64,000 bases of DNA from Alphaproteobacteria bacterium (GTDB lineage: Bacteria > Pseudomonadota > Alphaproteobacteria > TMED109). Positions within the stretch are counted from its first letter, which is position 1. Each line of letters begins with the position of its first letter. The notes under the pieces were generated by a model, which saw nothing but the letters and a program-made list of their open reading frames with translations, was not told the origin of the DNA and ran no database searches. The stretch lies in assembly GCA_022825705.1 (NCBI GenBank), contig JAJDWH010000024.1:1-64000 (forward strand), written 5' to 3'. This document shows positions 36,349 to 45,641 of this stretch, piece after piece. A program made the position numbers and the translations under genes.

Positions 36349-36693
36349 GCCGAACCTTTACCGGTTGCAGATCGTGAAAAAGGTCATCGTAGCGCTTTGC
36401 ACCCCTGCCACAAGATCGGGTCAAGTCGCTGGAACGGCCCCTTCGGACCATCGATCGCCGGGATGAAAGGGTTCCGGCTGCACCCAGCATTCGCCGTGTC
36501 CCGGTCCCGGCGATGCGGTGGGCGAGGGACGGTGTCACACTTGCCTCTTTACCGATCACAATCGCGACTGAAGGCCGCACTTCGAGGGATTGACGGGACT
36601 GGCCATGAACGCAGCCAGAGTGCCGCGGCAAGTTGACGCGGGATGCACCAGGGCAGGCCTGAAGAAGCGCGGGCAGCCCTGCACGGTGGCCGG
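36349..36693. other. Intergenic region, no gene supported
   Basis: 345 bp between two minus-strand operons. It should hold the promoter of the PhyH/hydratase pair. A minus-strand frame overlapping it (36287-36811) looks like a chance frame. Confidence 0.5.
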
Positions 36694-37809
36694 TCAGTTT
36701 GCGGGTGCTGGCGGTTCTTCCGCTGCTTCCTCTACAACCTGCTCTTTTATCAGGTCCGCCATGCGTCGCGAAAACTGCTTGCGCTTGGAAGGCGGCACGG
36801 CGAATGCCCACTTCGACAATTGGGCATTGAGTTCGTCGACTTCCAGCTCAACGTCTTCCAACGACGGCATCTCCGGAAGCCCGACAACGTTGGGTCCATC
36901 TTCCGGCAACTCCTTGCGAACCGACGGTGCGTACTCGGCGTCGACCCAGAGCCAGTCGATTTCGTCCAGTTCTGCTGTTCTGACAACCAGTCGAAGCCCG
37001 TCAAACGTCTCTACCGTCGTGGCCGGGCCTTCCTCGGGGAGCGCGAGGTCCGATCGTTTTTCAATCGCCACCGCCTTGACCCGCTCGAGCGCCGTTCCGT
37101 GCTGGTTGCCGACGTACGGATTCTCCGGCTCGTAACCCTCAGGGATATTCTGGAGGCCGAAGTACTGATCCGAAAACAGCGCCCGTTCGATCAGGACCTG
37201 TTCGCCGTCGGCATGTTCCGTGATGAAGCGCTGTACGCGCCAGCGGGGCAGGTCAAGAATTGACGAGTCCAGCCAACCCATGGGCTGGCCGGGGAGATCG
37301 AAATTTCGCCACACCAGCCACGCCTGATCCTCGCCGGCACGGCGCACGTAGCGAGCCCTCTGGTTGCCGCTTGCGTCGCGACCGACGAGCAGCGACGCAA
37401 GTGAGGTTTCCGCCTCGTCGACGAGCGATATCGATACCGCACCGCCCTCGGATGCTGTGGGATCGTTGAGGCCAAGCGCACCGTGCCGCGCCGGGTCCGA
37501 CGTCCGGGGCTCGAGCGTTTCCAGCACCGACATGGAGACAAGGACCTGCTTGACCTTGTCGGGTTCCACCGGGTAGTCGGCAAGCTCCGGCATGATCCAT
37601 TCGCCCGCCTCTCCGCGGATAATTCGGAAGGTCCCGTGTTCGCTTTCGACGCGCACCTCCTGAACCGCGTTGATCTCGTCCATCAGAGCCGGAAACACCC
37701 GCTGTGGTTCGTTAGTGCTCTGCAGACTTGTGTCGCGCCAGATCGTGGCGGCGACAGCAACAGCCACCACGACCACCGTGCCGACAGCAAAGACGACGAG
37801 GCGCCTCAC
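36694..37809 (-). CDS. DUF4340 domain-containing protein
   Basis: A 371-residue protein with one N-terminal membrane helix (VVFAVGTVVVVAVAVAATIW) and a long extracytoplasmic part containing repeated beta-rich DUF4340 units (VRVESEHGTFRIIRGEAGEW, WVDAEYAPSVRKELP). It starts with GTG overlapping the stop of the GldG-like gene, and is the last gene of a four-gene operon (ATPase, permease, GldG-like, DUF4340). Such quartets are widespread but their cargo is unknown. Confidence 0.85.
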   Translation of the reverse strand: MRRLVVFAVGTVVVVAVAVAATIWRDTSLQSTNEPQRVFPALMDEINAVQEVRVESEHGTFRIIRGEAGEWIMPELADYPVEPDKVKQVLVSMSVLETLEPRTSDPARHGALGLNDPTASEGGAVSISLVDEAETSLASLLVGRDASGNQRARYVRRAGEDQAWLVWRNFDLPGQPMGWLDSSILDLPRWRVQRFITEHADGEQVLIERALFSDQYFGLQNIPEGYEPENPYVGNQHGTALERVKAVAIEKRSDLALPEEGPATTVETFDGLRLVVRTAELDEIDWLWVDAEYAPSVRKELPEDGPNVVGLPEMPSLEDVELEVDELNAQLSKWAFAVPPSKRKQFSRRMADLIKEQVVEEAAEEPPAPAN

Positions 37810-39710
37810 TGGGACTGCCTCCGGCGGCGTCGGACCAGGGGAACGATCAGGGCTGCAATCACGACTAGCACCGGCATCACGTAGCTGTTCAGCGCCTCCA
37901 GGCGTGCGGACAGCGCGTCGATGTCACTCCTGAGGTCATACTGCACGTCCCGCAGGCGTTTGCGGATCGTGACGATCTGCTCGCGGAACTCGGCGATTGT
38001 CTCGCGCTGTTCGGCGGTCAGGATCGGTGCGCCCTCTTCCGCCTCCTGGGCGACGGTGCCCTGCAGCTCACGAAGCTTGTTCTCGGTCTCCTGCAACTGG
38101 CCCTGCAGCGCGCGCTCGGTTTCGCGATAGCGGGTCTCCGCCTCGCGCTCGAGGTCTTGGACCACCGTGAACGGCCGCACGGACGAGCCACGGCTTCGGA
38201 GCCCAATGAGTTCGCCGCCGCCGGCGAGCGACTCCAGCGCATTGATTACGAAAGAGCCGTTGTCGGCGGTCGGCACAGCACTCGTCCGGCCGAAGAACTC
38301 TCGCGTTGCTACCCACACGTTGTCGGCGAGGACATCGCTGTCCGCCACGACGATCAGGTGGCCCGCCTCGGTCGATGCCCGGTGATCCGCAGGTACGGAC
38401 TCCGTGTCCTCTCCGGCGTCGTCGGTGCCCGGCGGGCCGTCTGGAAATGCCGACGGGAGCGTCCCGGTGACCCTGGCCGCCAGCACCCGTGTCTCCGTGT
38501 CTGCCACGAAATCCGCCAGCAACTGGGTGGGGTCGGGCCGGACTTGGATTCGAAAACGCTCAACCGACATCGACTGGGGCGTAGCCCGGACAAGGGATGC
38601 GAAGCCGGGTGCCGGATTTTCTTCGGTCGGTCGCAGCCATCCGGACGAATGCATGAACAGCCGCTCCAGATTGGCGGTGATCACGTCGTCGTTACTGAAC
38701 GATGGATTCAAGAGCGCGAGCCAGAGAATGTAATCCACGACCTGTCCGCCACCGATGCTCACCTTCCGGGCTGCCAAACGGTCGCCCACTACTTCGCCGG
38801 GTGCCAGTTCGAAACCCCAGGGCTGGAAAAGTTCCGACAAATTGGAGTAGGGGATGTAAATCCGGCGCTGCTGCGGGTCGATGTATGAGAATTCGATCTC
38901 GGAAAAAGGATCGACGAAGAAGATCGCCCCGCGCCCACTCATGACGAATTGGTCGATCAGATAGAGCACGTCCGGTTTCGGAGTTTTCGGGTGCACCACC
39001 ATCAGGATGTCGATGTCGTCGCTGATCTCGACTGGCTCGGGTCCGAGGTTTTCGACTTCGAACAACTGCAGCAACTGTCCGTGGATGGCCCACGGGGGTA
39101 CATAGTCGGTCGGGGCGCTTTCTTCCGTCGGAAGCCCACCGGCGACCGGAAGCGAGGTCACCAGGCCTACCTTCACGCGGCGCGGGTTCGCCAGGTCGTA
39201 AACGATTCGCGTCAGGTCGTATTCGAGAAACGCTTCCCGTTCACGCTCGAAAAACGGAATCCGTTCCGTGTCGTCGGTGCTGTTGGTGGCCACCAGTCCG
39301 AAGTACAGGCGTTCGCCGGCCGAACTGACGGGGACTCCCTGCAAGTCGTAGACCACCGCCAGGTCTTCCTGGTCGGAGAAGGGAACTGGGTCGATCCGCT
39401 CAAGCTCGATCAGACCGTCGGAGGACGCGACGTATTGTTCGAGCAGTTCCCGTACGCGCCGCTCGTAATCCCGGACCTGTGGGATATCCCGGCTCAGCTG
39501 TTCGGAAAAGAACAAGCGAAGGGAAATCGGCTCGGCAAGATTGTCCAGCACATGCTGGGTGCTGTCGGAGAGGGTGTAGAGCCCTTCAGCCGTGAGGTCG
39601 ACGCGGGCATTCCGGAAGAGCGCCCCGGACAGGACATTCACCGCAACGAATGCTGCAATCGTCAGGGCCAGCCAGACGCCGGTGGCAAGGGTGCGTTGTT
39701 TCTGGAGCAT
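37806..39710 (-). CDS. GldG-family ABC transporter auxiliary protein
   Basis: A 634-residue protein with an N-terminal transmembrane helix, then RVDLTAEGLYTLSDSTQHVL and the GldG/IFT52-like periplasmic domain (SLRLFFSEQL, VKVGLVTSLPVAGG, DIDILMVVHPKTP). A coiled-coil of about 70 residues precedes a C-terminal membrane helix ending in a Arg-rich tail. In Bacteroidetes GldG works with GldA and GldF in gliding, but in proteobacteria this set has no gliding role and may export an envelope component. It begins 3 bp after the permease stop. Confidence 0.88.
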   Translation of the reverse strand: MLQKQRTLATGVWLALTIAAFVAVNVLSGALFRNARVDLTAEGLYTLSDSTQHVLDNLAEPISLRLFFSEQLSRDIPQVRDYERRVRELLEQYVASSDGLIELERIDPVPFSDQEDLAVVYDLQGVPVSSAGERLYFGLVATNSTDDTERIPFFEREREAFLEYDLTRIVYDLANPRRVKVGLVTSLPVAGGLPTEESAPTDYVPPWAIHGQLLQLFEVENLGPEPVEISDDIDILMVVHPKTPKPDVLYLIDQFVMSGRGAIFFVDPFSEIEFSYIDPQQRRIYIPYSNLSELFQPWGFELAPGEVVGDRLAARKVSIGGGQVVDYILWLALLNPSFSNDDVITANLERLFMHSSGWLRPTEENPAPGFASLVRATPQSMSVERFRIQVRPDPTQLLADFVADTETRVLAARVTGTLPSAFPDGPPGTDDAGEDTESVPADHRASTEAGHLIVVADSDVLADNVWVATREFFGRTSAVPTADNGSFVINALESLAGGGELIGLRSRGSSVRPFTVVQDLEREAETRYRETERALQGQLQETENKLRELQGTVAQEAEEGAPILTAEQRETIAEFREQIVTIRKRLRDVQYDLRSDIDALSARLEALNSYVMPVLVVIAALIVPLVRRRRRQSQ

Positions 39711-39713
39711 CGG

Positions 39714-40451
39714 TCAGCTACCGCGCTTCGCGTCAACAATGACGGTGTTCAGCAAGAGCGCACCGATGATCAGGGATCCGAAGAACACCAGATCCCGAAG
39801 ATCAATGACCCCCCGGCTCAAATCATTGAAGTGCGTGAGGAAACTGAACGAGGCAATGGTGTCGAGCAGTGCCTGCGGCGTCCAGGCCGAGAAGAAGTTC
39901 AGGACGATCGGAAGGCCGCTGACGGTGAACAGGAAGCACACGCTTACCGAGACCACGAACGCGATGACCTGATTCCGGGTGAGCGCGGATACACAGGAAC
40001 CGATAGCGAGGTATCCACCCGCCATCAGGAAGCTGCCGACGTAACTGCCAATGATGACCCCGTGGTCCGGGTCACCGAGGTAGCTCACGGTGATCCACAG
40101 GGGAAACGTGAGGCTCAGCGCAATGCCGGTAAAGATCCACGCGGCAAGGAATTTCCCGACGACGGCCTGTGCCGCCGATATCGGCAGGGTCATCAGGATT
40201 TCCAGTGTCCCGGTCTTGCGTTCTTCGGACCAGAGGCGCATGGCGATGGCGGAGACTAGAAACAGGTACAGCCACGGGTGCCACTGAAAGAATGCGTACA
40301 AGTCGGCCTGACCTCGATCGAAGAAGTTTCCCATGTGAAACGTCAACAGTGAGGCCAGCAACAGAAAGATGGCAATGAATACGTAGGCGACCGGCGTGAC
40401 GAAGTAGCTCACGAGTTCGCGTCGCAGAACCGCCAGGACCGGAGTTGTCAT
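39714..40451 (-). CDS. ABC-2 type permease (GldF-like)
   Basis: A 245-residue membrane protein with six hydrophobic helices, starting VLAVLRRELVSYFVTPVAYVFIAIFLLL, with the SEERKTGTLEILMTLPIS motif typical of ABC-2 permeases. It starts by ATGA overlap with the ATPase gene and is followed directly by the GldG-like gene. Confidence 0.92.
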   Translation of the reverse strand: MTTPVLAVLRRELVSYFVTPVAYVFIAIFLLLASLLTFHMGNFFDRGQADLYAFFQWHPWLYLFLVSAIAMRLWSEERKTGTLEILMTLPISAAQAVVGKFLAAWIFTGIALSLTFPLWITVSYLGDPDHGVIIGSYVGSFLMAGGYLAIGSCVSALTRNQVIAFVVSVSVCFLFTVSGLPIVLNFFSAWTPQALLDTIASFSFLTHFNDLSRGVIDLRDLVFFGSLIIGALLLNTVIVDAKRGS

Positions 40452-41179
40452 TCCGTCCTCCCGGTCAGCTTCCGGAACACGTCGTCGAGCGTTCCTGCGC
40501 CGCCGGCATCGGCCAGCAGGTTGGACGGCGTGCCATCCACCAGCTTGCGTCCTCTAGCGATGATCATTGCACGAGTACATACGGCGTCGACCTCTTCGAG
40601 AATGTGGGTTGAAATCACGATCGCCTTGGTATCCGCCATCGTCTTGATGAGTTCTCGGACTTCGTGTTTCTGGTTGGGGTCCAGGCCATCGGTGGGTTCA
40701 TCCAGGACCAGCACACCGGGGTCGTGCAGAATGGCAAGTGCCAGGCCTACTCGGCGCTTGAATCCCTTCGACAGCGTCTCGACCTGCTGATAGAGAACCG
40801 TTTCAAGACGCAGCCGCTCGATGACGTATTCCGTGCGCTGCTGACGGGTGGCAGTGTCCATCCCGCGCGCCAACGCGACGAAGTGGAGGATGGCGTCCAC
40901 CGTCATCTCGCCGTACAGCGGGGCACCTTCCGGAAGGTAGCCGAGCTGGCGTTTGATTTCGCGTGGATGGTCCTGCACATCGAACCCCGCGATGCGTGCG
41001 GTGCCGCCGCTCGGCGGTAGATAACCCGCCACCATCCGCATGGTGGTGGTCTTCCCAGCCCCATTTGGGCCTAGGAAGCCCAGGACTTCGCCTTGTTCAA
41101 CCGAAAATGAAATGTCGTCGACGGCAGTGAACGGGCCGAAGCGTCGGGTCAGCCGGTCGATTTCGAGCAATGCAGGCAT
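40448..41179 (-). CDS. ABC transporter ATP-binding protein (GldA-like)
   Basis: A 243-residue ATPase; the ATG at 41179 is chosen because the preceding in-frame codons do not fit the family. Walker A is GPNGAGKTTT, the signature is LSKGFKRRVGLA, Walker B is VLVLDEPTDGLDP, and the switch His is in ISTHILEEV. It drives the permease and GldG-like proteins of the same operon, of which it is the first gene. Confidence 0.94.
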   Translation of the reverse strand: MPALLEIDRLTRRFGPFTAVDDISFSVEQGEVLGFLGPNGAGKTTTMRMVAGYLPPSGGTARIAGFDVQDHPREIKRQLGYLPEGAPLYGEMTVDAILHFVALARGMDTATRQQRTEYVIERLRLETVLYQQVETLSKGFKRRVGLALAILHDPGVLVLDEPTDGLDPNQKHEVRELIKTMADTKAIVISTHILEEVDAVCTRAMIIARGRKLVDGTPSNLLADAGGAGTLDDVFRKLTGRTE

Positions 41180-41314
41180 GGTTTTGGGAGAGGTCCGAGG
41201 AAGGTGCGGGTTCGCGGACTGCCGGATGGAACATAGTGCGGAAGGACGCATGCGCAAGCCGTTGGCCAGGTCGCACGGGCAACGCCCTGCCGCGCATTGG
41301 CCTAACGGAGCCGA

Positions 41315-41980
41315 TCAGCCCGTCGCATATAGCGGAATATTCGCGCTGCGGATAGCTTGATTCTGTGGGGATGCCAAGAAGGTGATGGCCTGTGCAGCGG
41401 CTTCGAGGGTAACCCAGCTCGAGTAGTCGGCATCAGGTTGGGCACGCCGGTTCTCATCGGTGTCAAGAATCGAGGGGGCAATCGCATTGACGAAGATGTT
41501 TTCCCCGGCCACTTCCTCCCCAATCGCTTCAGTCATCGTGGCGACAGCGCTCTTGCTGAGGGCATAGGCAACCATACCGCCCGCATTCCTGGGCTCGAGG
41601 GCAGCGCGCGCGGACACGTTCACTATTCTCCCTCCACCCCCGTGGACGCGGAAGATGCGAATGGCTTCCCGGCAACAGAGGAAGCAGGAGCGAGCGTTCA
41701 TCCGCCACATATGCTGGAGCATGTCCTCGTTGGTGTCGCCGATGTCGGCCATCGCGAATCCGCCGGCAAGATTGACGGATGCCCACATCGTCGGATGCCG
41801 CCGGTACCAGAGGTGCACAGCCGACTCCCGGGCCAGGTCGGGGCCGCCGTCAGCCGGGTCCTTTGGTGCCTGAACGTCCGCGTTGAGCGTCTTGAGCATC
41901 GCCACGACTGCTCGGCCGAGGTTTCCTGCCGCACCCGTGACCACGACTAGGCGACCCTCGAAATCGACACCGATCGGCAT
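41315..41980 (-). CDS. SDR family oxidoreductase
   Basis: A 221-residue short-chain dehydrogenase starting at the ATG at 41980. The cofactor motif is VVVTGAAGNLGRAVV, with NLAGGF in place of NNAG, Ser in NVSARAALEPR and the YALSK catalytic pair. It is short for the family, mainly through a reduced segment after the first strand. It is divergent from the thioredoxin-like gene. Substrate unknown. Confidence 0.88.
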   Translation of the reverse strand: MPIGVDFEGRLVVVTGAAGNLGRAVVAMLKTLNADVQAPKDPADGGPDLARESAVHLWYRRHPTMWASVNLAGGFAMADIGDTNEDMLQHMWRMNARSCFLCCREAIRIFRVHGGGGRIVNVSARAALEPRNAGGMVAYALSKSAVATMTEAIGEEVAGENIFVNAIAPSILDTDENRRAQPDADYSSWVTLEAAAQAITFLASPQNQAIRSANIPLYATG

Positions 41981-42089
41981 TGGCTGGCTCCGGAACCGGG
42001 GTATTCTGGTGAGGCGGGCCTGGTGCCGCGACCCGCCCAATGTCTACCGTCTTGCCCGAAATGCAAGCAACCGCCAGCAGGAGAAGCTC

Positions 42090-42641
42090 ATGGCCGCCCA
42101 AACCCCCATCTGCGACTTCGGCTGGAACGCTCCCGATTTCGACCTGCCGGGCATCGATGGCCGAAATTGGACGCTTGCCGACGTGACCGGGCCCCGGGCG
42201 ACGTTGGTGATGTTCATTTGCAACCATTGTCCGTACGTCGTTGCGGCGGCGCGGAAGATCGTCCGGGATGCGGTCGAACTCAAGGATCACGGCGTTGGCA
42301 TGGTCGCCATCATGCCCAACGATACCGAGGCGTATCCGGCTGACGACTTTCCCCGCATGAAGACGTTCGCGGCGGATCATCAATTTCCGTTTCCCTATCT
42401 GATCGACCGCACGCAAGAGGTTGCGCACGCGTACGGTGCCGTCTGCACTCCGGATTTCTTCGGTTTTGATGGCACTGGGGGGTTGCAGTATCGCGGTCGG
42501 TTGGACGATGCCCGCGCGGAAAAGCGTGACGGGAGCAGGCGAGACCTCTTCGAAGCCATGAAAGCCATCGCCGCGGGACTGGGGGGACCGCAGGAGCAGC
42601 ACGCGAGCATGGGATGCTCGATCAAGTGGAAAACCTCCTGA
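42090..42641 (+). CDS. Thioredoxin-like / AhpC-type redoxin
   Basis: A 183-residue protein starting at the ATG at 42090 with AGGAG six bases upstream; the longer frame overlaps the divergent SDR. It has the PDFDLPGIDGRNWTLADVTG opening of redoxins and the active-site stretch FICNHCPYV, a CNHC pair in a thioredoxin-fold position. It contains no signal peptide, so it is cytoplasmic. It belongs to the thioredoxin-family proteins that act as thiol reductants or peroxidases. A 2Fe-2S reductase gene follows 3 bp downstream. Confidence 0.9.
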   Translation: MAAQTPICDFGWNAPDFDLPGIDGRNWTLADVTGPRATLVMFICNHCPYVVAAARKIVRDAVELKDHGVGMVAIMPNDTEAYPADDFPRMKTFAADHQFPFPYLIDRTQEVAHAYGAVCTPDFFGFDGTGGLQYRGRLDDARAEKRDGSRRDLFEAMKAIAAGLGGPQEQHASMGCSIKWKTS

Positions 42642-42644
42642 CGA

Positions 42645-43709
42645 ATGCGAACGGATGCGCGGATTCGGGTCGAGGGAACAGATCTGGCCTTCGACGCGGC
42701 TTCGGACCAGCCGGTTCTCGATTCCGCGCTGGACGCGGGAATTCGTTTGCCGCACAACTGCAGAGGGGGGATCTGCGGGACCTGCCGGGCAACGGTGGTG
42801 TCCGGCACGCTCGAGGCGGATAGTTCGGTTCAATACGCCCTAACCCAACGGGAGCGCGAGAACGGTGTCTGGTTGCTTTGCCAGGCCCGCCCGACGGCAT
42901 CCGACGTCGTCGTCCGGGTGCACGCTCCCTTGCCTCCACAGCCCAAGGCAGCAGACGCACGACCTCAGACGTTTCTTTGTGAAACGGTTGCGGTCCGCCC
43001 CATCACACCACGGGTCCGTGAGCTGGTCTTTGCCCTGCCGAAGACTGCCGGTTTCAGTTTCAAGGCGGGCATGCACGTGGAAATCGCCGTGCCCGGCATT
43101 GAGCCGCCACGCACGTATTCCATGCTTGATGCGCCGGGTCCGGACGGAAAGCCCGTGGATGGGCTGCTTCGGTTCCTGGTAGCCCGCCAGGCCCCGGGGG
43201 CGGCGAGCGCCTGGCTGCACGAGACCTTGCGTCCGGGCATGGTGAGCTCCCTGACGGGCCCGTTCGGTACGTTCGGGCTGCCCGAGCGCGTGCCCGGACC
43301 CATCCTGGGCCTTGCCGGCGGAACAGGAATTGCACCGGTGCTGGCGGTCGTTGAGGAAGCCCTCTCCGCCGGTTTCAGCGCCCCGGTCACACTAGTGCTG
43401 TCCGTGCGCGACCGGGACGAGATCTTGGCCATGGACGCGTTCAGCCGAATCGCGAGACGGCACGAGAACTTCGCGTGGAAAGTCACGCTGACCCGCGAAC
43501 AACCGCCGCCCGGTACGCGGTTTGGCACTGGCCGCATCCCGGACATGCTCCATCGAGTGCACGGTCAGCTCGCGCACCATACCGTCCTGATCGCTGGAAC
43601 CCCGGGGTTTGTCGATGCCTGCGAAGCCTGCGTCCAAGCACTCGGGGCTGTGCCGGATCGAATCGCCGTCGACTCGTTCCTTCCGGCCGATCCCGCCACA
43701 CCGCAGTAA
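42645..43709 (+). CDS. 2Fe-2S/FAD/NAD(P)H oxidoreductase
   Basis: A 354-residue three-domain reductase. Residues 1-95 are a plant-type ferredoxin domain with ligands Cys39, Cys44, Cys47 and Cys79 (CRGGICGTC...C). A FAD domain follows with RTYSM (156-160), then an NAD(P)H domain with GLAGGTGIAPVLAV. The order matches reductases of aromatic-ring or alkane oxygenases (BenC/phenol hydroxylase P5 type). No oxygenase component is adjacent. It is probably translationally coupled to the redoxin gene. Confidence 0.92.
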   Translation: MRTDARIRVEGTDLAFDAASDQPVLDSALDAGIRLPHNCRGGICGTCRATVVSGTLEADSSVQYALTQRERENGVWLLCQARPTASDVVVRVHAPLPPQPKAADARPQTFLCETVAVRPITPRVRELVFALPKTAGFSFKAGMHVEIAVPGIEPPRTYSMLDAPGPDGKPVDGLLRFLVARQAPGAASAWLHETLRPGMVSSLTGPFGTFGLPERVPGPILGLAGGTGIAPVLAVVEEALSAGFSAPVTLVLSVRDRDEILAMDAFSRIARRHENFAWKVTLTREQPPPGTRFGTGRIPDMLHRVHGQLAHHTVLIAGTPGFVDACEACVQALGAVPDRIAVDSFLPADPATPQ

Positions 43710-43848
43710 GTTGAGTCAATAGCTTGAATTAGACGATACCGGGCCGACTTCCTGCCCGGCCAACGTTAACTGAAATTTACGTTCCGGAAACGTCGCGACA
43801 ACCTTCGGGAAATATTCCCTAAATGCAGGGTCCTTAAGTTGGAATCCC

Positions 43849-43875
43849 GAGGCTCCCGGGTTCGATCGGAGCCTC
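43849..43875 (+). other. Leader hairpin upstream of the HtrA gene
   Basis: An 8-bp perfect stem (GAGGCTCC/GGAGCCTC) with an 11-base loop lies 24 bp before the start codon. It would fold in the 5' leader of the protease mRNA. A role in translation control is possible but unproven. Confidence 0.35.
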
Positions 43876-43898
43876 CGTTTCTCCGATAGGGAACCTGC

Positions 43899-45296
43899 AT
43901 GTCAAGAAACGTTCTTCTGTCAGTAGCCGCACCGGTGGTGGCGTTTGCGGTTGCGTTGCCAGCCATGGCTGCCGTTCCGAGCCTGGCGCCGGTGGTTGAG
44001 GTCGTTCAGCCGGCCGTCGTGGCCATCGAGGTGGAACCGGCCGCACTGCCGGTGGCCCGAGATGAGTCCAGGACCCTGCCACGACAAGGCCCGTTCGATT
44101 CCGATTCGTTCTTCAAGCGAGAGTTCGGCCAGCATCTCCCTTGGCCCCCCGGGGTTCCCACGATCCCTGACGACCAGGTTCGAAAGCACGGCGGATCGGG
44201 ATTCTTCATTGATGCAGAGGGCCACCTCGTCACCAACGCGCACCTGATCGGCCAAGGCCGCGACATTTGGATTCACACCACTGACGGGGATGTTCTGGAA
44301 GCGACGGTCATCGGACAGGATCGACAGAGCGACATTGCCCTCCTGAAGGTGGAGGTTGAGCAGGCGGTTCCATACGTCACGTTCGCAGACTCTGACGCCG
44401 TGCGCGTCGGCGACTGGGTGTTCGCAATCGGCAGTCCCTACGGTTTTCAGGGCACGGTGACAACCGGCATCGTCTCGGCGCGCAGCCGGGATATCGGCGC
44501 CGGGCAGTACGACGACTTCCTGCAGATCGATGCACCCATTAACCGGGGGAATTCCGGAGGTCCGACGTTCGACCTGACCGGACAAGTGGTCGGGGTCAAC
44601 ACCGCGATCTACTCACCCAGCGGCGGCAGCGTCGGCATCGGATTTGCGGTGCCCTCCAATACCGTTCGCCTGATCGTCGCTGACCTCATGGACGACGGGA
44701 AGGTGGACAGGGGCTGGCTGGGCGTTCAGATCCAGCCGGTCGACAAGGATCTCGCTGAAGCCCTCGGGCTCGACGCGGCGCGCGGTGCGATGGTTACCGA
44801 CGTGTCAGAAGGAAGCCCTGCGGCAGCGGCAGGACTGCGGCCCGGTGGCGTCGTGATCGCGGTCGACGACACACCGGTTCGAGGGGCCAGAGACTTGGCT
44901 CGGCAGATCGCTCGCACGGCACCTGGCGAAGAGGTCGCCCTCACGGTCTGGCGGGATGGGAGCGAAGACACCGTTTCGGTTCGCCTGGGCCGCCGGCCTG
45001 GAGCCGGGGTCGCGATGGTCCCCGCGAAAGCGGGCCCGGACCTGGGTCTGCAGCTTGGGCAGGACGATGGCGACGGCGCCCTCATTGAACAGGTCCAGCC
45101 AAGCAGTCCTGCAGCTGGCAAGAGCCTGCTCCCCGGCGACCGAATCCTGAAAGTGGACGGCATCCCAGTGACGGACGCACACGACGCGACCAGCCGGTTG
45201 GCGGAGGCTTGGAAGGCTAAGCAGCGGTTCGTTGTGCTCGAGGTGGCACGCGGATTCGAGGTCCGGTTCGTGGCACTGCGTTTGCAGCACGCCTAA
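43899..45296 (+). CDS. HtrA/DegP-family periplasmic serine protease with two PDZ domains
   Basis: A 465-residue protein with a Sec signal peptide (residues 1-24). The catalytic triad is His115 (TNAHLIG), Asp145 (QSDIALLK) and Ser219 (NRGNSGGP). Two PDZ domains follow (about 275-355 and 375-460). It degrades or refolds damaged envelope proteins. A Do-like architecture is present with a linker rich in acidic residues after the signal. The start ATG is preceded by a weak GGGA; a leader hairpin lies just upstream, and tandem hairpins follow the stop. Confidence 0.95.
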   Translation: MSRNVLLSVAAPVVAFAVALPAMAAVPSLAPVVEVVQPAVVAIEVEPAALPVARDESRTLPRQGPFDSDSFFKREFGQHLPWPPGVPTIPDDQVRKHGGSGFFIDAEGHLVTNAHLIGQGRDIWIHTTDGDVLEATVIGQDRQSDIALLKVEVEQAVPYVTFADSDAVRVGDWVFAIGSPYGFQGTVTTGIVSARSRDIGAGQYDDFLQIDAPINRGNSGGPTFDLTGQVVGVNTAIYSPSGGSVGIGFAVPSNTVRLIVADLMDDGKVDRGWLGVQIQPVDKDLAEALGLDAARGAMVTDVSEGSPAAAAGLRPGGVVIAVDDTPVRGARDLARQIARTAPGEEVALTVWRDGSEDTVSVRLGRRPGAGVAMVPAKAGPDLGLQLGQDDGDGALIEQVQPSSPAAGKSLLPGDRILKVDGIPVTDAHDATSRLAEAWKAKQRFVVLEVARGFEVRFVALRLQHA

Positions 45297-45312
45297 CTAC
45301 GCGTGCCGCATG

Positions 45313-45353
45313 CGGGCGGTGATCGGCTTCTAGCCCGTCGCGATCACCGCCCG
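45313..45353 (+). terminator. First of two tandem hairpins after htrA
   Basis: A 13-bp perfect stem (CGGGCGGTGATCG and its complement) with a 15-base loop, 16 bp after the protease stop. It is followed by CCCCTC rather than a T-run, so it may act as an mRNA-stabilising or attenuating structure rather than a simple terminator. Confidence 0.6.
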
Positions 45354-45402
45354 CCCCTCAATTGCACGCGGGCAGTTCCTCCCGTCGCCCGCCTGCCTGT
45401 TG

Positions 45403-45431
45403 CGGCCCCGGTCATCAGGTGACCGGGGCCG
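45403..45431 (+). terminator. Second tandem hairpin after htrA, likely terminator
   Basis: A 12-bp perfect stem (CGGCCCCGGTCA and its complement) with a 5-base loop, followed by TATTTCT. It is the more terminator-like of the pair. The rest of the gap to 45641 holds nothing recognised. Confidence 0.65.
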
Positions 45432-45641
45432 TATTTCTCTGCGTGCAGATCCGACGTGGTCTCGCTTGGTCCTTCTGCATCGCCGGGTCACGTCCACCGG
45501 GAAGACCATGATTTTGGCACGGGGAGAAACGATGGCTTGCCGTGATTAGGCGCTGAACACCAATCCGGATTCCAACTCAAGGAAGGGAGGACACGCGCCC
45601 GACTCCGGCGCTCAGCAATAGCGCCAGGGACACTCGTGCGG

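Noticed and set aside
43700-43898. Sigma-E-type promoter upstream of htrA
   Set aside because: GGAA-containing candidates lacked a matching -10 at acceptable spacing.
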